From NCBI RefSeq assembly GCF_004123795.1, contig NZ_MSSM01000015.1:1-64000 (forward strand): DNA of 64,000 nt, in the 5' to 3' direction. The notes beneath the pieces were generated by a model. It had not been told where the DNA came from and did not search any database. It saw only the letters and a program-made list of their open reading frames with translations. Origin of the DNA: Lacticaseibacillus chiayiensis. GTDB lineage: Bacteria; Bacillota; Bacilli; Lactobacillales; Lactobacillaceae. The position numbers were made by a program, and so were the translations under genes. Of the stretch, positions 44,719-53,275 are shown piece by piece (the first letter of the stretch is position 1; each line of letters begins with the position of its first letter).

Positions 44719-46032
44719 ATGCGGCGGAACTGGTGGCTCGTGCCATTTTTATTGCTGTTGGGATTCGGCTTTGCAACACTGCAGTCGGTTCAGGCGGCTT
44801 CTGGTAAATGGTATCGCGATCAAGGCGCCATGATGGGACCGGAAAGTCGCAAGGTTTTGCAACAGCTCAATAATCAGACTTTTGCTAAGGTTAAAGGCCA
44901 TCCGCAAATAGCAGTCATGACGGTGGCATCGTTGCATGATGATGACATTGAAGATTATGCCAATGACCAATTTGCCAAAGCCGGCATTGGCAAAAAAGAT
45001 TGGGAAAACGGGCTATTGCTAGTGCTTTCTCGCAATGATCACAAGTATTGGCTAGAAGTCGGTTATGGTCTAGAAGACGTCGTACCAGATGGCAGCGCCG
45101 ATGAGATTGTAACGGACAGCGTTAAAAAACAGCTCAAGGCCGAAAATTATGATCGCGCCATTGCCATGCTTTTGACCAATATCGGCAAGCGTGTTGTCGC
45201 CAAGCAAAGCGCGATTACGACGCCAACCCAAATCAAGGCTAAACGAGCACAAGATGCGGCAGTCAAGCAGGCACTTGTGGTTGCAGCGTTGGTTTTAGGC
45301 GGATTAATGGTGGTTTTCTTCTTGGTGCGTGCGGCCATGAATGCGCGGTTGCATGACGCGATGAGCGACCCTGGTGCGATGGCAGCTTTGCCGATTTATG
45401 CAGTAGTGACGGCTACGGGCATGAAGCTGCGTGTCGATGCTGCTTCCTTGCCGTTATTCCGTTTTGCCTGGTCCCATGACAAATTACGCGGGATCGGTAT
45501 GGCTGGGCTGGTGCGAAGACGGTTTGAATCCTTGGCGCGAGAAATTCGGTTCATGGCTCCGCATCCATACTGGTATTACAACGATCTTCATAACGCACTC
45601 CGGCAATTGTCAGATCATGACATTGTGAACGCCCCGACTGTGACAGCGCTGGCTGAGTTGCTGACACCGGCATTACAGGATCGGTTAACAGCTGGGCAGC
45701 CATACGAAAAAGCCTACGCGACTTGGCTTAGTGAGCAAAAGCATATCACCAGCCAGGAAGCTGCCACGGTATGGACTGAATTTCTTAAAAACGTGAAGCC
45801 GACCGATCAGTTTTCGGAAAAAACACTGGCGGCGACACTTTCAGTGATTCTTTTTCATGTCCGTCACCCAGACAAGGATCAGCATCTGAATCAAGACGAT
45901 CTGCCACTGTGGGTGATGAGCGACTTTGGTTCCGGCTCCAGTAGCGATGGTGGTAGCGGGGGCTCAGATAATTTTGGCAGCGGATTCGGCGGTGGTTCCA
46001 GTGGTGGCGGCGGTTTTGGCGGCAGTTGGTGA
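44719..46032 (+). CDS. TPM-domain protein with glycine-rich tail (YgcG family)
   Basis: A 437-aa protein: signal peptide (NWWLVPFLLLLGFGFATLQSVQA), a TPM domain (about 30-160, with LLLVLSRNDHKYWLEVGYGLEDVVPD), one membrane helix (about 188-210), a cytosolic alpha-rich region and a Gly/Ser-rich tail ending GGGGFGGSW. TPM domains are linked to membrane-protein repair or phosphatase activity, but the bacterial role is unclear. ATG 44719 follows GAGGTGATGGGA. Monocistronic. Confidence 0.88.
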   Translation: MRRNWWLVPFLLLLGFGFATLQSVQAASGKWYRDQGAMMGPESRKVLQQLNNQTFAKVKGHPQIAVMTVASLHDDDIEDYANDQFAKAGIGKKDWENGLLLVLSRNDHKYWLEVGYGLEDVVPDGSADEIVTDSVKKQLKAENYDRAIAMLLTNIGKRVVAKQSAITTPTQIKAKRAQDAAVKQALVVAALVLGGLMVVFFLVRAAMNARLHDAMSDPGAMAALPIYAVVTATGMKLRVDAASLPLFRFAWSHDKLRGIGMAGLVRRRFESLAREIRFMAPHPYWYYNDLHNALRQLSDHDIVNAPTVTALAELLTPALQDRLTAGQPYEKAYATWLSEQKHITSQEAATVWTEFLKNVKPTDQFSEKTLAATLSVILFHVRHPDKDQHLNQDDLPLWVMSDFGSGSSSDGGSGGSDNFGSGFGGGSSGGGGFGGSW

Positions 46033-46166
46033 CGTCCGAGTCATTGACCACTTTTTGAAAATGGCTTGAAAACCACATGCCACGTGGGCTAACATTAAAA
46101 AATACAAACAAATTGATGTGCGGTTTTAGCTGTCAGAGTTAACTACATGAAAACGGGGCTGGATAG

Positions 46167-47009
46167 ATGGAGCAAATACTTTTGTTGATGGGAACCGGCT
46201 TGTTTGGCGGCATTCTTGGTGCAGTGCTTGGCGTTGGTGGCGGTATGATTATTACGCCGATTCTAACAATGCTCATGGGATTACCGATCCAGTACGCGAT
46301 TGGTGCCAGTATCGTATCCGTGATTGCAACCAGTTCAGGGGCGACAATTGCTTACTTGAAAGATGAAATGCTGAACTTACGTGTGGCCATGTTTTTGGAG
46401 ATTGCAACTACGGTCGGCGCGGTTCTCGGTGCGATTGTGACGGGACTTGTGAACAGCAAAGTGCTGTATATTTTATTCGGCGCGTTGCTGATTTTCTCGG
46501 CGTTCAATATGATTCGTAAAATGCGGATGAAAGAGGACCAGTTGCGGCAGACAACACCAGATAAGATTGCCGAAAAGTTACGGTTGAACGGGACTTTTTT
46601 TGACAAGGCGACTGGCAAGGAAGTTAGTTATACGGTGACCAATGTACCAGGCGGCTTTGCAATGATGTTTGGCGCCGGTATTGCCTCCGGACTGTTAGGA
46701 ATCGGTAGTGGGGCGTTTAAGGTGATCGCGATGGATACGATCATGCACATGCCATTGAAGCCTTCCAGTGCGACCAGCAACCTCATGATGGGGGTCACCG
46801 CGGCTGCCAGTGCAACGGTGTATTATTTTGGCGGGCAACTGCAGCCGCAAATTGCTGCGCCACTGGCCATCGGGATCCTCATTGGTGCGACAGTCGGTTC
46901 CCGGGTGATGCAGATTTTGCCGACCAAGGTTTTGCGCATGATCTTCATTCCGGTTATTGGCTATATGGGCATTCAAATGGCGCTTAAAGGATTTGGGGTG
47001 TCGATCTGA
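46167..47009 (+). CDS. TauE/SafE-family sulfite/anion exporter
   Basis: A 280-aa membrane protein with the TauE repeat: GGILGAVLGVGGGMIITPIL in the first half and GLLGIGSGAFKVIAMD in the second, about eight helices. Members export sulfite, sulfoacetate or related anions. The substrate is unknown. It overlaps the DUF1634 gene (its stop shares bases with the next ATG), a pairing found widely, so the two probably work as one system. Confidence 0.9.
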   Translation: MEQILLLMGTGLFGGILGAVLGVGGGMIITPILTMLMGLPIQYAIGASIVSVIATSSGATIAYLKDEMLNLRVAMFLEIATTVGAVLGAIVTGLVNSKVLYILFGALLIFSAFNMIRKMRMKEDQLRQTTPDKIAEKLRLNGTFFDKATGKEVSYTVTNVPGGFAMMFGAGIASGLLGIGSGAFKVIAMDTIMHMPLKPSSATSNLMMGVTAAASATVYYFGGQLQPQIAAPLAIGILIGATVGSRVMQILPTKVLRMIFIPVIGYMGIQMALKGFGVSI

Positions 47010-47383
47010 TGGATAAGAAACTCAAAACCGAAATTAATGATGTCGAAATTATGATCGGCAAGGTCATGCAGATTGGTGTCATTTTGGCGGCGTTGGTCAT
47101 TGTTTTTGGGTTAATTTTGCTCATTGCGACCGGGTCGACAGGGTATCCGGCAGGTGTTCACCCGACGCGGGTTGGCGCTATTTTGAGTGGAACTTTCGCT
47201 TTAAAACCTTACGCCGTGTTGATGACAGGCATCTTTTTGCTTATTTTGACACCGGTTTTGCGGGTCGTGGTTTCGATTTATGCGTTCGCCGTGGAACATG
47301 ACCACCTGTACGTGTGGATTACGACCGCTGTGCTGATTATTTTGATCGGTGCGATGACGATTGGGTATTTGGGCAATCGGTAG
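47009..47383 (+). CDS. DUF1634 membrane protein, partner of the TauE exporter
   Basis: A 124-aa protein with three membrane helices and the DUF1634 pattern (EIMIGKVMQIGVILAALVIVFG, HPTRVGAILSG, LLILTPVLRVVVSIYAFAVEHDHLYVW). Translationally coupled to the exporter gene by a 1-bp overlap. No known activity. Confidence 0.9.
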   Translation: MDKKLKTEINDVEIMIGKVMQIGVILAALVIVFGLILLIATGSTGYPAGVHPTRVGAILSGTFALKPYAVLMTGIFLLILTPVLRVVVSIYAFAVEHDHLYVWITTAVLIILIGAMTIGYLGNR

Positions 47384-47397
47384 GCTGGTGAATCAAT

Positions 47398-47455
47398 AAA
47401 AAGAGGACTTTCAAATTGCAGACATGCGTGCCTGTGATTCGGAAGTCCTCTTTTC
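47398..47455. terminator. Bidirectional terminator
   Basis: AAAAGAGGACTT / AAGTCCTCTTTT stem with a long loop, between convergent genes. Confidence 0.82.
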
Positions 47456-47465
47456 GTGCGGCAAC

Positions 47466-47672
47466 TTACTTGCCATTCGGTTTGTGTTCCATATAATCCT
47501 TCAGCGTGGCGACGACGGAAGAATCCGGCATCTCACGCATAGATTTGATGTTGTGAATATGTTCCACTGATACATGGCTGTTAAGCGCCATCTCCGTGTC
47601 CGTTAGATGATTTTTGCGCTGGAAATCGATAATTTCCCGTGAAAATGCACTGATTTGATCTTTTTCAGCCAA
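47466..47672 (-). CDS. Small helix-turn-helix-like protein (LBP_cg2779-like)
   Basis: A 68-aa helical protein with a helix-turn-helix-like centre (LTDTEMALNSHVSVEHIHNIKSM) but no complete XRE domain. ATG follows GAGGAGGAATCGTTTTGGC. Similar short proteins are common in lactobacilli; their role is unknown. Confidence 0.65.
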   Translation of the reverse strand: MAEKDQISAFSREIIDFQRKNHLTDTEMALNSHVSVEHIHNIKSMREMPDSSVVATLKDYMEHKPNGK

Positions 47673-47840
47673 AACGATTCCTCCTCGTGAGCCTTTACTA
47701 ACAGTATAACGATTTTTGTCAAGGTGCGCACGTATGACATTTAATCGTAACTTTGTCGCGATTCAGTAGCGAAAAGGATAGGTTGCAAAGATGGCATACA
47801 AGGCGATATTCGAAAAATGGTCATGGGATAAACTTAAAGA

Positions 47841-47869
47841 TTGCAATAGCGAACAAATGTTTGTATAAT
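47841..47869 (+). promoter_or_regulatory. Promoter with embedded LexA (SOS) box
   Basis: TTGCAA (47841-47846) and TATAAT (47864-47869) are 17 bp apart. The spacer contains CGAACAAATGTTTG (47850-47863), matching the Gram-positive SOS box CGAACRNRYGTTYG at every position. LexA bound there would block the promoter, so the downstream gene should be DNA-damage-inducible. The leader to the next start codon is about 130 bp and holds no obvious gene. Confidence 0.75.
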
Positions 47870-48007
47870 GAAGATGTACCAAAAGAGAGCGTCAAAACTG
47901 CCAACATCCCGATGATAAAACAGTTGATTTGGTGAGGCTTAGACAAGGTTGCCAGTCGCTCGATGATGTGAGAAGTATTGCCTTGATTTGAAAGGTAAGG
48001 TGAGCTT

Positions 48008-48313
48008 ATGGAACATTATGCTTACTTGCAAGACTTAGCCGCTAGTCAAAGTGACCGTGATTTGCGTGTGCGGATTTGGGACAATAAGAATATCATCATT
48101 CGGCGAAACCAGAGCCAGCATCAAGGTTTGGCAACCCAAGTCTGGGATGCCTGGTTGCGTCAGGAATTGCGACGCTTTAACGGATTTGAGCCGATTATTG
48201 AAGTGGATGACTTTTCGGGTCATCAGGAAATCAAGTTTTTTAAAGAGAATGAACTGGCCGATGCCGTTCACTTTATTCTGCAGGGTGAAGGAACGATTGA
48301 AACAGCCAGTTGA
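48008..48313 (+). CDS. SOS-box-controlled 101-aa protein of unknown function
   Basis: ATG follows AAGGTAAGGTGAGCTT. The 101-aa product is soluble, mixed alpha/beta, with DRDLRVRIWDNKNIIIRRNQS, QVWDAWLRQELRRFNGFEPIIEVDDF and a final FFKENELADAVHFILQG. I see no membrane helix and no resemblance to YneA, YolD or polymerase-associated proteins. It is the first and only gene after the LexA-box promoter and is followed by a terminator, so it seems to be a single SOS-type gene. Confidence 0.75.
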   Translation: MEHYAYLQDLAASQSDRDLRVRIWDNKNIIIRRNQSQHQGLATQVWDAWLRQELRRFNGFEPIIEVDDFSGHQEIKFFKENELADAVHFILQGEGTIETAS

Positions 48314-48325
48314 GGGGGTTGTTGA

Positions 48326-48355
48326 GTCGCAGTGTCAGTGATACTGCGACTTTTT
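48326..48355 (+). terminator. Terminator of the SOS-box gene
   Basis: GTCGCAGT / ACTGCGAC stem followed by TTTTT. Confidence 0.88.
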
Positions 48356-48448
48356 GAGTACTCACAGCCAAACAGTGCACCTCACCAATTATGTAAGCTT
48401 TTACAACCCCGCAGTTATCAGTATACTGGACTTAATGAGGTGAGGACG

Positions 48449-48916
48449 ATGAAGGCGATTATTTTATATGCGTCAATCACGGGCAATGCTAAGGGAATGG
48501 CTCGGATTGAGCAGCAGTTTTTTGAACATTATGGGTGGGATGTCACGCTTGGCGAAATGATTCAGACAGATCCGAGCAAGATTAAAGATTATGACGTGTT
48601 GGTTTTGGCGACCTATACTTGGACTGGTGGCGTCATTCCGGAAGAAACGCAGGATTTTTATGAGGATCTAAGCAATCTCGACTTCTCTGAGAAGCCGCTG
48701 GTTTTTGGCGTGCTCGGCACCGGTGATCCATATTACGGCAAGGATTACAATACGGCACCGGAGTTGTTTGAAGCGGTTTTGCGGGCGAGCGGAGCGGTTC
48801 AGGGGGCAGCGCCGGTCAAAATCGCGCTGAATGTTAAGCAAGAAGAAATACCCCAATTTGCGACGTTCACGCAGAGCCTTATCAAGCAAGCAGAAGCAGT
48901 TCAAAGTGAGAAGTAA
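48449..48916 (+). CDS. Flavodoxin
   Basis: A 155-aa long-chain-like flavodoxin carrying low-potential electrons through FMN. The phosphate loop is SITGNAKG (residues 9-16), with the FMN-stacking TYTWTGGVIPEE and LGTGDPYYG loops following. ATG 48449 follows GAGGTGAGGACG, with a TATACT -10 about 25 bp upstream. The tandem palindromic copies D1/D2 follow. It may partner anaerobic enzymes such as the class III ribonucleotide reductase activase, which is inference. Confidence 0.92.
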   Translation: MKAIILYASITGNAKGMARIEQQFFEHYGWDVTLGEMIQTDPSKIKDYDVLVLATYTWTGGVIPEETQDFYEDLSNLDFSEKPLVFGVLGTGDPYYGKDYNTAPELFEAVLRASGAVQGAAPVKIALNVKQEEIPQFATFTQSLIKQAEAVQSEK

Positions 48917-48948
48917 CCTAAAGTGGCGTGGTATACTAAAGCCAGAAA

Positions 48949-49065
48949 GTGCTCCCCAGCGCAGAAGCCTGTATGTAAGGACCTTGGTCGCAATGGCCAA
49001 GCCCGGGCTATCACGCCCCAGGCCACTTACACTCCGGCTTCTAACCGCGCTGGCTCGCGCTCACC
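48949..49065 (+). repeat. Palindromic element, copy D1
   Basis: First of two head-to-tail copies; nearly identical to D2 across its ~117 bp (for example both have CCAGCGCAGAAGCC and GGCTTCTAACCG arms). Confidence 0.9.
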
Positions 49066-49189
49066 ATAACGCGCTCCCCAGCGCAGAAGCCTGCATGTAA
49101 GGACCTTGGTCGCAATGGCCAAGCCCGGGCCATCACGCCCCAAGGCCACTTACACTCCGGCTTCTAACCGTGCTGGCTCGCGCTCACCA
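49066..49189 (+). repeat. Palindromic element, copy D2
   Basis: Second tandem copy, differing from D1 by few bases. It ends about 5 bp before the GTGAGGGG ribosome site of the 80-aa gene. Confidence 0.9.
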
Positions 49190-49206
49190 GAAAGTGAGGG
49201 GTCTTC

Positions 49207-49449
49207 ATGAGTGAGGAAATTGTTTTCTTCAATCCCGGCGATGCAGTTGCCAATGATTATGACTTTGCCGCTGCTCGACGTAGCGCACAAATCTATAAGG
49301 CACAACACGTCGTTGATGAAGGATTGGTTGTTGCAAAGGATAAAGGCGGCAAATACTCGGTTTTCTATGAAGCGGCTGGCACGCCTGACGCAAAGGCAAA
49401 GGGTGACTATAAGAATGTTGGCAAGTATACGATTCTGGCTCACCTATGA
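49207..49449 (+). CDS. Hypothetical 80-aa protein
   Basis: Starts with ATG after GTGAGGGGTCTTC. A small soluble protein (DGV-like VVDEGLVVAKDKGGKYSVFYEA) with no motif I recognise. It overlaps the next gene by 4 bp, showing a two-gene operon. Confidence 0.65.
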   Translation: MSEEIVFFNPGDAVANDYDFAAARRSAQIYKAQHVVDEGLVVAKDKGGKYSVFYEAAGTPDAKAKGDYKNVGKYTILAHL

Positions 49450-49640
49450 CGAAGACAACCTGGTATCGTGTCGCATTGGTGGCAATTGCCATTGTTCTCA
49501 TTGCGGTTATTTATGACTTCATGCAACAACATCAAATTGCGAATCCGTTTTTGGTAGGCGGCTTGGGCTTAACTCTCGGCGTTGTTCTCGCGATGCTTTT
49601 AGCCAGTTTCTGGCAACCACATAATTCGCAAAAGCACTAA
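49446..49640 (+). CDS. Small two-helix membrane protein
   Basis: A 64-aa protein with two helices (VALVAIAIVLIAVIYDFM and FLVGGLGLTLGVVLAMLLASF), coupled by an ATGA overlap to the 80-aa gene. No family recognised. Confidence 0.65.
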   Translation: MTKTTWYRVALVAIAIVLIAVIYDFMQQHQIANPFLVGGLGLTLGVVLAMLLASFWQPHNSQKH

Positions 49641-49667
49641 ATGATTGAAACGATGATTGTTCAAAAA

Positions 49668-49725
49668 TAAAACGCCAGACAACCTGAAGCCAATCACTTG
49701 GCGATTGCGGTTGCTTGACGTTTTT
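49668..49725. terminator. Terminator-like hairpin
   Basis: AAAACGCCAGACAACC pairs imperfectly with GGTTGCTTGACGTTTT; lies between convergent genes. Confidence 0.65.
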
Positions 49726-49744
49726 AATTATGGTGAGCGATTGG

Positions 49745-50707
49745 TTAACCATTAACAACATATTGCGGCTGTTTGCCGTTCAAAACAGCGAGTGTATTGT
49801 CCGTTACGATTTTGGCCATGGCATCACGTGCCTCGACTGTTGCGTTGCCGATGTGCGGCGTTAACACAACGTTGTCGAGAGCTTTGAGTCCTGAACTGAC
49901 ATGCGGTTCAGCTTCATAGACGTCTAAAGCAGCACCAGCCAGACGGTGAGCCGTCAGCTGCTCAAGCAAGGCGGTTTCATCAATCAAAGGACCACGTGCC
50001 GCGTTGATGAGATAAGCACTTGGCTTCATCGTTGCCAGTGCTTGGGCATTGAGTAAATGGTGAGTGGCCGGAACCAGCGGCAAATGAAGCGTGACGATAT
50101 CACTTTGCTTCAACAATGTGGTCTGATCCGTAAAGGTCGCTCCTAGTGCCTGTTCAGCCTCGCGCTTCAGGCGGTGATGCTGCGTGTATAGAATTTTGGC
50201 ATCAAATGCGTGCACGCGTTTGGCGACGGCCTGGCCGATTTGTCCCATGCCGATGATGCCGACTGTTTTGCCGGCAAGTTCGTGGCCTAAGAAGAACGTC
50301 GGTGCCCAGCCAGAAAAACCGGGACCGCGCATTAAGCGATCGCCTTCTGTGACTCGATGTAAAACTGCCAGCATCAAGGCTAGTGTCACCTCGGCTGTTG
50401 ACGTGGTTGAAACTTTTGGTGTGTTCGTCACCAGAACGCCCTGAGCCTTGGCAGCGGTGACGTCAATGTTATTGAAGCCGGCACCGTAATTTGCAACGAG
50501 TTTCAGATGTGGCGCTTTTGCGAGTGTTGCTGCTGTGACAGGCGTTGAAAGCGCCGTAATGAGAACTTCAGTGTTAGCTAAATGACTTTGGAGCTCATCT
50601 TCAGTAATGAGTCCCTTACCGTTGTACGTGTCAAAATCCACTCCGGCTTTTTGCAATGCCGCGTTGGCGGACTTAGGCAAAGCTGCTGAAACATAAACCT
50701 GTGGCAT
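49745..50707 (-). CDS. D-2-hydroxyacid dehydrogenase family protein
   Basis: A 320-aa NAD(P)-dependent dehydrogenase of the D-isomer-specific family (glyoxylate/hydroxypyruvate reductase- or phosphoglycerate dehydrogenase-like). The nucleotide loop is VGIIGMGQIGQAVA, and the catalytic Arg (NAARGPLID), Glu (DVYEAEPHV) and His (LTPHIGNAT) are all present. Substrate unknown. It differs from the D-HicDH at 13.4 kb in loop sequence and length. ATG follows AGGGAGGCAATATCG. Confidence 0.9.
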   Translation of the reverse strand: MPQVYVSAALPKSANAALQKAGVDFDTYNGKGLITEDELQSHLANTEVLITALSTPVTAATLAKAPHLKLVANYGAGFNNIDVTAAKAQGVLVTNTPKVSTTSTAEVTLALMLAVLHRVTEGDRLMRGPGFSGWAPTFFLGHELAGKTVGIIGMGQIGQAVAKRVHAFDAKILYTQHHRLKREAEQALGATFTDQTTLLKQSDIVTLHLPLVPATHHLLNAQALATMKPSAYLINAARGPLIDETALLEQLTAHRLAGAALDVYEAEPHVSSGLKALDNVVLTPHIGNATVEARDAMAKIVTDNTLAVLNGKQPQYVVNG

Positions 50708-50939
50708 CGATATTGCCTCCCTTAGGTCAAACCGAACCTACGACAAAATTCATTTATTACTTACCCTAAGTGTAATACAGGTTCCGCCAAATGAATAAAA
50801 TCGCGACCATCTTTTCCAAGCACCGAAGATGACATAGGACGCCATTAAGGTTCAAAAAGAAACAAGAACTGACGTGCACGATCAATTTGTGTTACACTCA
50901 TAATGGTAACAAAAAGTAAGCAAAGGGGATTGATCGTTG

Positions 50940-51341
50940 ATGGCAACTTTAACGCAAGAAATGAAAGATATGATCGGTGCACAGCTTAACTACTTGGCAA
51001 CCGCTGATGAACACGGCAATCCGCAAGTCGGCCCCAAAGGCACGATGCGGGTTTTGGATGATCATCACTTGATTTACAACGAAGAAACCGGTAAACAGGC
51101 GTGGCATAACCTGCAGTACTCCAAAAAGGCCGCAGTTGCTTCGGTTGATTACAAAGCTTTGAAGGGTTTTCGTTTTGAAGGTACAGTTGAGTTCCATCAT
51201 GATGACAAGATTTTTGAAGATGCCCAGGCGTTTGCCAAGGAGCGTCACTTACCGGCAGCCATCAGTGCTGTGGTCATCAATGTGGAGCGCATTTATAAGC
51301 TTGATGCCGGCCCGAATGCTGGCGATTTGATTGAAGGCTAA
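50940..51341 (+). CDS. Pyridoxamine 5'-phosphate oxidase-like flavin-binding protein
   Basis: A 133-aa split-barrel protein of the PNPOx-like group: LNYLATADEHGNPQVGPKG at the start, the middle LIYNEETGKQAWHNLQYSKKAAVASVD, and GFRFEGTVEFHHD. Such proteins bind FMN or F420-like cofactors. ATG 50940 follows AAGGGGATTGATC; a TTG one codon earlier is an alternative. Monocistronic. Confidence 0.85.
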   Translation: MATLTQEMKDMIGAQLNYLATADEHGNPQVGPKGTMRVLDDHHLIYNEETGKQAWHNLQYSKKAAVASVDYKALKGFRFEGTVEFHHDDKIFEDAQAFAKERHLPAAISAVVINVERIYKLDAGPNAGDLIEG

Positions 51342-51430
51342 TGGTCGAACCATTACCACATGTTGAGTGTGGCTTAGATCCAAAGGTTTTCAGTCGCCCC
51401 GTTAATCTTTTTAATTAACGGATTAATATT

Positions 51431-51469
51431 CCCGTCGTTGTGTAAATCGCATAACGACGGGATTTTTTG
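51431..51469 (+). terminator. Terminator of the PNPOx-like gene
   Basis: CCCGTCGTT / AACGACGGG stem followed by ATTTTTT. Confidence 0.9.
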
Positions 51470-51568
51470 TGGTTTAAATTAAATACTAATTGTTATTATT
51501 AGCATATTTATTGCGAATGCTCAGTCCGTTTCGTTAAGCTTAAGATAGTTCAAAAGTTGTTAGTCGTC

Positions 51569-51687
51569 ACGCGCTCCCCGGCGCAGAAACCTGCGTGTAA
51601 GGACCTTGGTCGCAATGGCCTAAGCCCGGGTCATCACGCCCAAGGCCACTTACACTCCGGTTTCTAACCGCGCCGGCTCGCGCTCAC
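51569..51687 (+). repeat. Palindromic element, copy E
   Basis: Arms read CCGGCGC / GCGCCGG and GAAACC / GGTTTC, i.e. different pairs from copies C and D at the same positions. It ends about 6 bp before the GAAAGGGTG ribosome site of the Asp23 operon's first gene. Confidence 0.9.
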
Positions 51688-51708
51688 AAAACAGAAAGGG
51701 TGAGAACC

Positions 51709-51966
51709 ATGATGCATTTAATTTGGACACTGATTATCGGTGCCGTGATTGGCTGTATTGGACAGCTGATCGTTGATCGAGACATGCCGCTTGGCTGGCT
51801 TGGCAATATTATCGGCGGGCTTATCGGTGCATGGCTCGGCACGGCATTACTTGGCAACTGGGGGCCGTCGCTGGCTGGCATGGCCTTAATTCCGGCAATT
51901 ATCGGCGCGGTGATTGTTGTCTTCCTTGTTTCCTTGCTGCTAGGTACGACACGGCGCAAGGCATAG
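51709..51966 (+). CDS. GlsB/YeaQ/YmgE-type stress membrane protein
   Basis: An 85-aa protein with the transglycosylase-associated pattern: IGAVIGCIGQLIVDRDMPLGWLGNIIGGLIGAWLG plus a third helix. It is a usual companion of Gls24/Asp23 operons. ATG 51709 follows AAAGGGTGAGAACC. First gene of a five-gene operon with tight spacing. Confidence 0.88.
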   Translation: MMHLIWTLIIGAVIGCIGQLIVDRDMPLGWLGNIIGGLIGAWLGTALLGNWGPSLAGMALIPAIIGAVIVVFLVSLLLGTTRRKA

Positions 51967-51979
51967 GGGGCAGTAAAAG

Positions 51980-52519
51980 ATGAAACCGATAACGAAAGGA
52001 TTGTTTGGCTTCGTTGCCATTTGCGGTTTGTTGCAGAGCGCGGGTTTGGCGCTATTACTTTGGCCCAATCGTGAATTTACCCAGTTCTATTTGCAACAGG
52101 CAGTGTGGATGCGGCCAGTCATGATCGGTTTGACCGGACTAGTGATGCTTGTTTTTCTGATCATGCTGCTGGTAGCCATTTTCCGGCGCTCGACAGCCAA
52201 CGCCTTGATACTGGCTGGCGATGACGGCGATTTGACACTTGATAAAAGTGCCATTGAAAATACGGTGGCCAAAGCCATTGTCGCTCGTCATTTTGCCAAA
52301 TCAGTGGACGTGGACGTCAGCATTAGAAAGAAGCAAGTGGCTCGCATGCGAATCGCCGCCTTTTCCGGGAATGGTAAAGAGCTGAAACAAGAGGCGAAGC
52401 AGATTGAAGAAACTGCGCGCCAGAAGCTGCAGGAATGTCTGGGCGTTCCCGTCAAACATGTGCGGGTACAGCTGCTTCCGGCAACGAAGGTCAAGGCCAA
52501 AACTGCCCGGGTCATTTGA
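51980..52519 (+). CDS. amaP: Alkaline shock response membrane anchor AmaP
   Basis: A 179-aa protein with two N-terminal membrane helices (about 7-27, 47-69) and a cytosolic Asp23-like domain (ALILAGDDGDLTLDKSAIENTVAKAI...). AmaP tethers Asp23 to the membrane. Starts 13 bp after the GlsB-like gene. Confidence 0.9.
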   Translation: MKPITKGLFGFVAICGLLQSAGLALLLWPNREFTQFYLQQAVWMRPVMIGLTGLVMLVFLIMLLVAIFRRSTANALILAGDDGDLTLDKSAIENTVAKAIVARHFAKSVDVDVSIRKKQVARMRIAAFSGNGKELKQEAKQIEETARQKLQECLGVPVKHVRVQLLPATKVKAKTARVI

Positions 52520-52617
52520 TGTCGCGGATGGATGAAGGTTGATTGCCGGTCAATCCGGGTGCGCACCTAAGCATCGTTGGCATCAGCGTTCATCAGCTAC
52601 GAAAGGGTGATAACAGC

Positions 52618-52815
52618 ATGCAGCAAGGAACAATCGGAGCTGTGATTGGCGTCATTCTTGCCTTTGCCTGGATGCGTTTCGGGTTCATGGGCATGATGCT
52701 TGTCGTGATTTTTGGCGGATTAGGCTGGCTCATTGAGCGTTATCTTGTTCCTAACTGGGGCAACCTCATGAGCTGGCTAACGTCTGGCAAAGATGCATTT
52801 AGTAAAGGAAAGTAG
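52618..52815 (+). CDS. DUF2273 small membrane protein
   Basis: A 65-aa two-helix protein (IGAVIGVILAFAWMRFGFMGMMLVVIFGGLGWLIERYL) of DUF2273, regularly found in the Asp23 operon. ATG 52618 follows AAAGGGTGATAACAGC. Confidence 0.9.
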   Translation: MQQGTIGAVIGVILAFAWMRFGFMGMMLVVIFGGLGWLIERYLVPNWGNLMSWLTSGKDAFSKGK

Positions 52816-52823
52816 GTGAGTTG

Positions 52824-53240
52824 ATGGATGCAGTAGCACCGCCAAAACCCGTACCGGCACCAAAAGCAGACCAGCACGAGACGTTGATGGCGAATAGTCG
52901 GGTGACGTTTGAAGATAAAGTCATCGAAAAAATTGCCGCGATTTGTGCCCAGAATGTCGATGGCATTTTGGGGATGGATGGTTCCGTGATGGATAATCTG
53001 ACTGAAACTTTTTCCAGCGGTGAGAACATTACCAAAGGCATCTCGGCGGAAGTCGGGGAAAAGCAGGTTGCGATCGATATGGACGTTTTCCTGGAATTCG
53101 ACAGCAACGCCCAGACTATTTTCAAACAGCTGTGCGAAAGGATCAGCGCACAAATCGAGCGCATGACCGGCCTACAGTTAATTGAATTGAACATGCATGT
53201 CAAAGACGTGTTGACCAAACGCGAATGGCAAAAACGTTAA
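52824..53240 (+). CDS. Asp23/Gls24 family envelope stress protein (first copy)
   Basis: A 138-aa Asp23 protein with VTFEDKVIEKIAAICAQNVDGILGMDG and a C-terminal LQLIELNMHVKDVLTKREW. Members form a cytoplasmic membrane-associated layer under cell-wall stress. An AAGGAAAGTAGG site precedes it. Followed 35 bp later by a second Asp23 copy. Confidence 0.92.
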   Translation: MDAVAPPKPVPAPKADQHETLMANSRVTFEDKVIEKIAAICAQNVDGILGMDGSVMDNLTETFSSGENITKGISAEVGEKQVAIDMDVFLEFDSNAQTIFKQLCERISAQIERMTGLQLIELNMHVKDVLTKREWQKR

Positions 53241-53275
53241 ATCACGAAACGACCTCAAAAAAAGGAGCGATTAAG

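Noticed and set aside
47753-47935. 60-codon frame across the LexA-box promoter
   Set aside because: It crosses the -35/-10 elements and has no ribosome site, so the promoter reading is preferred.
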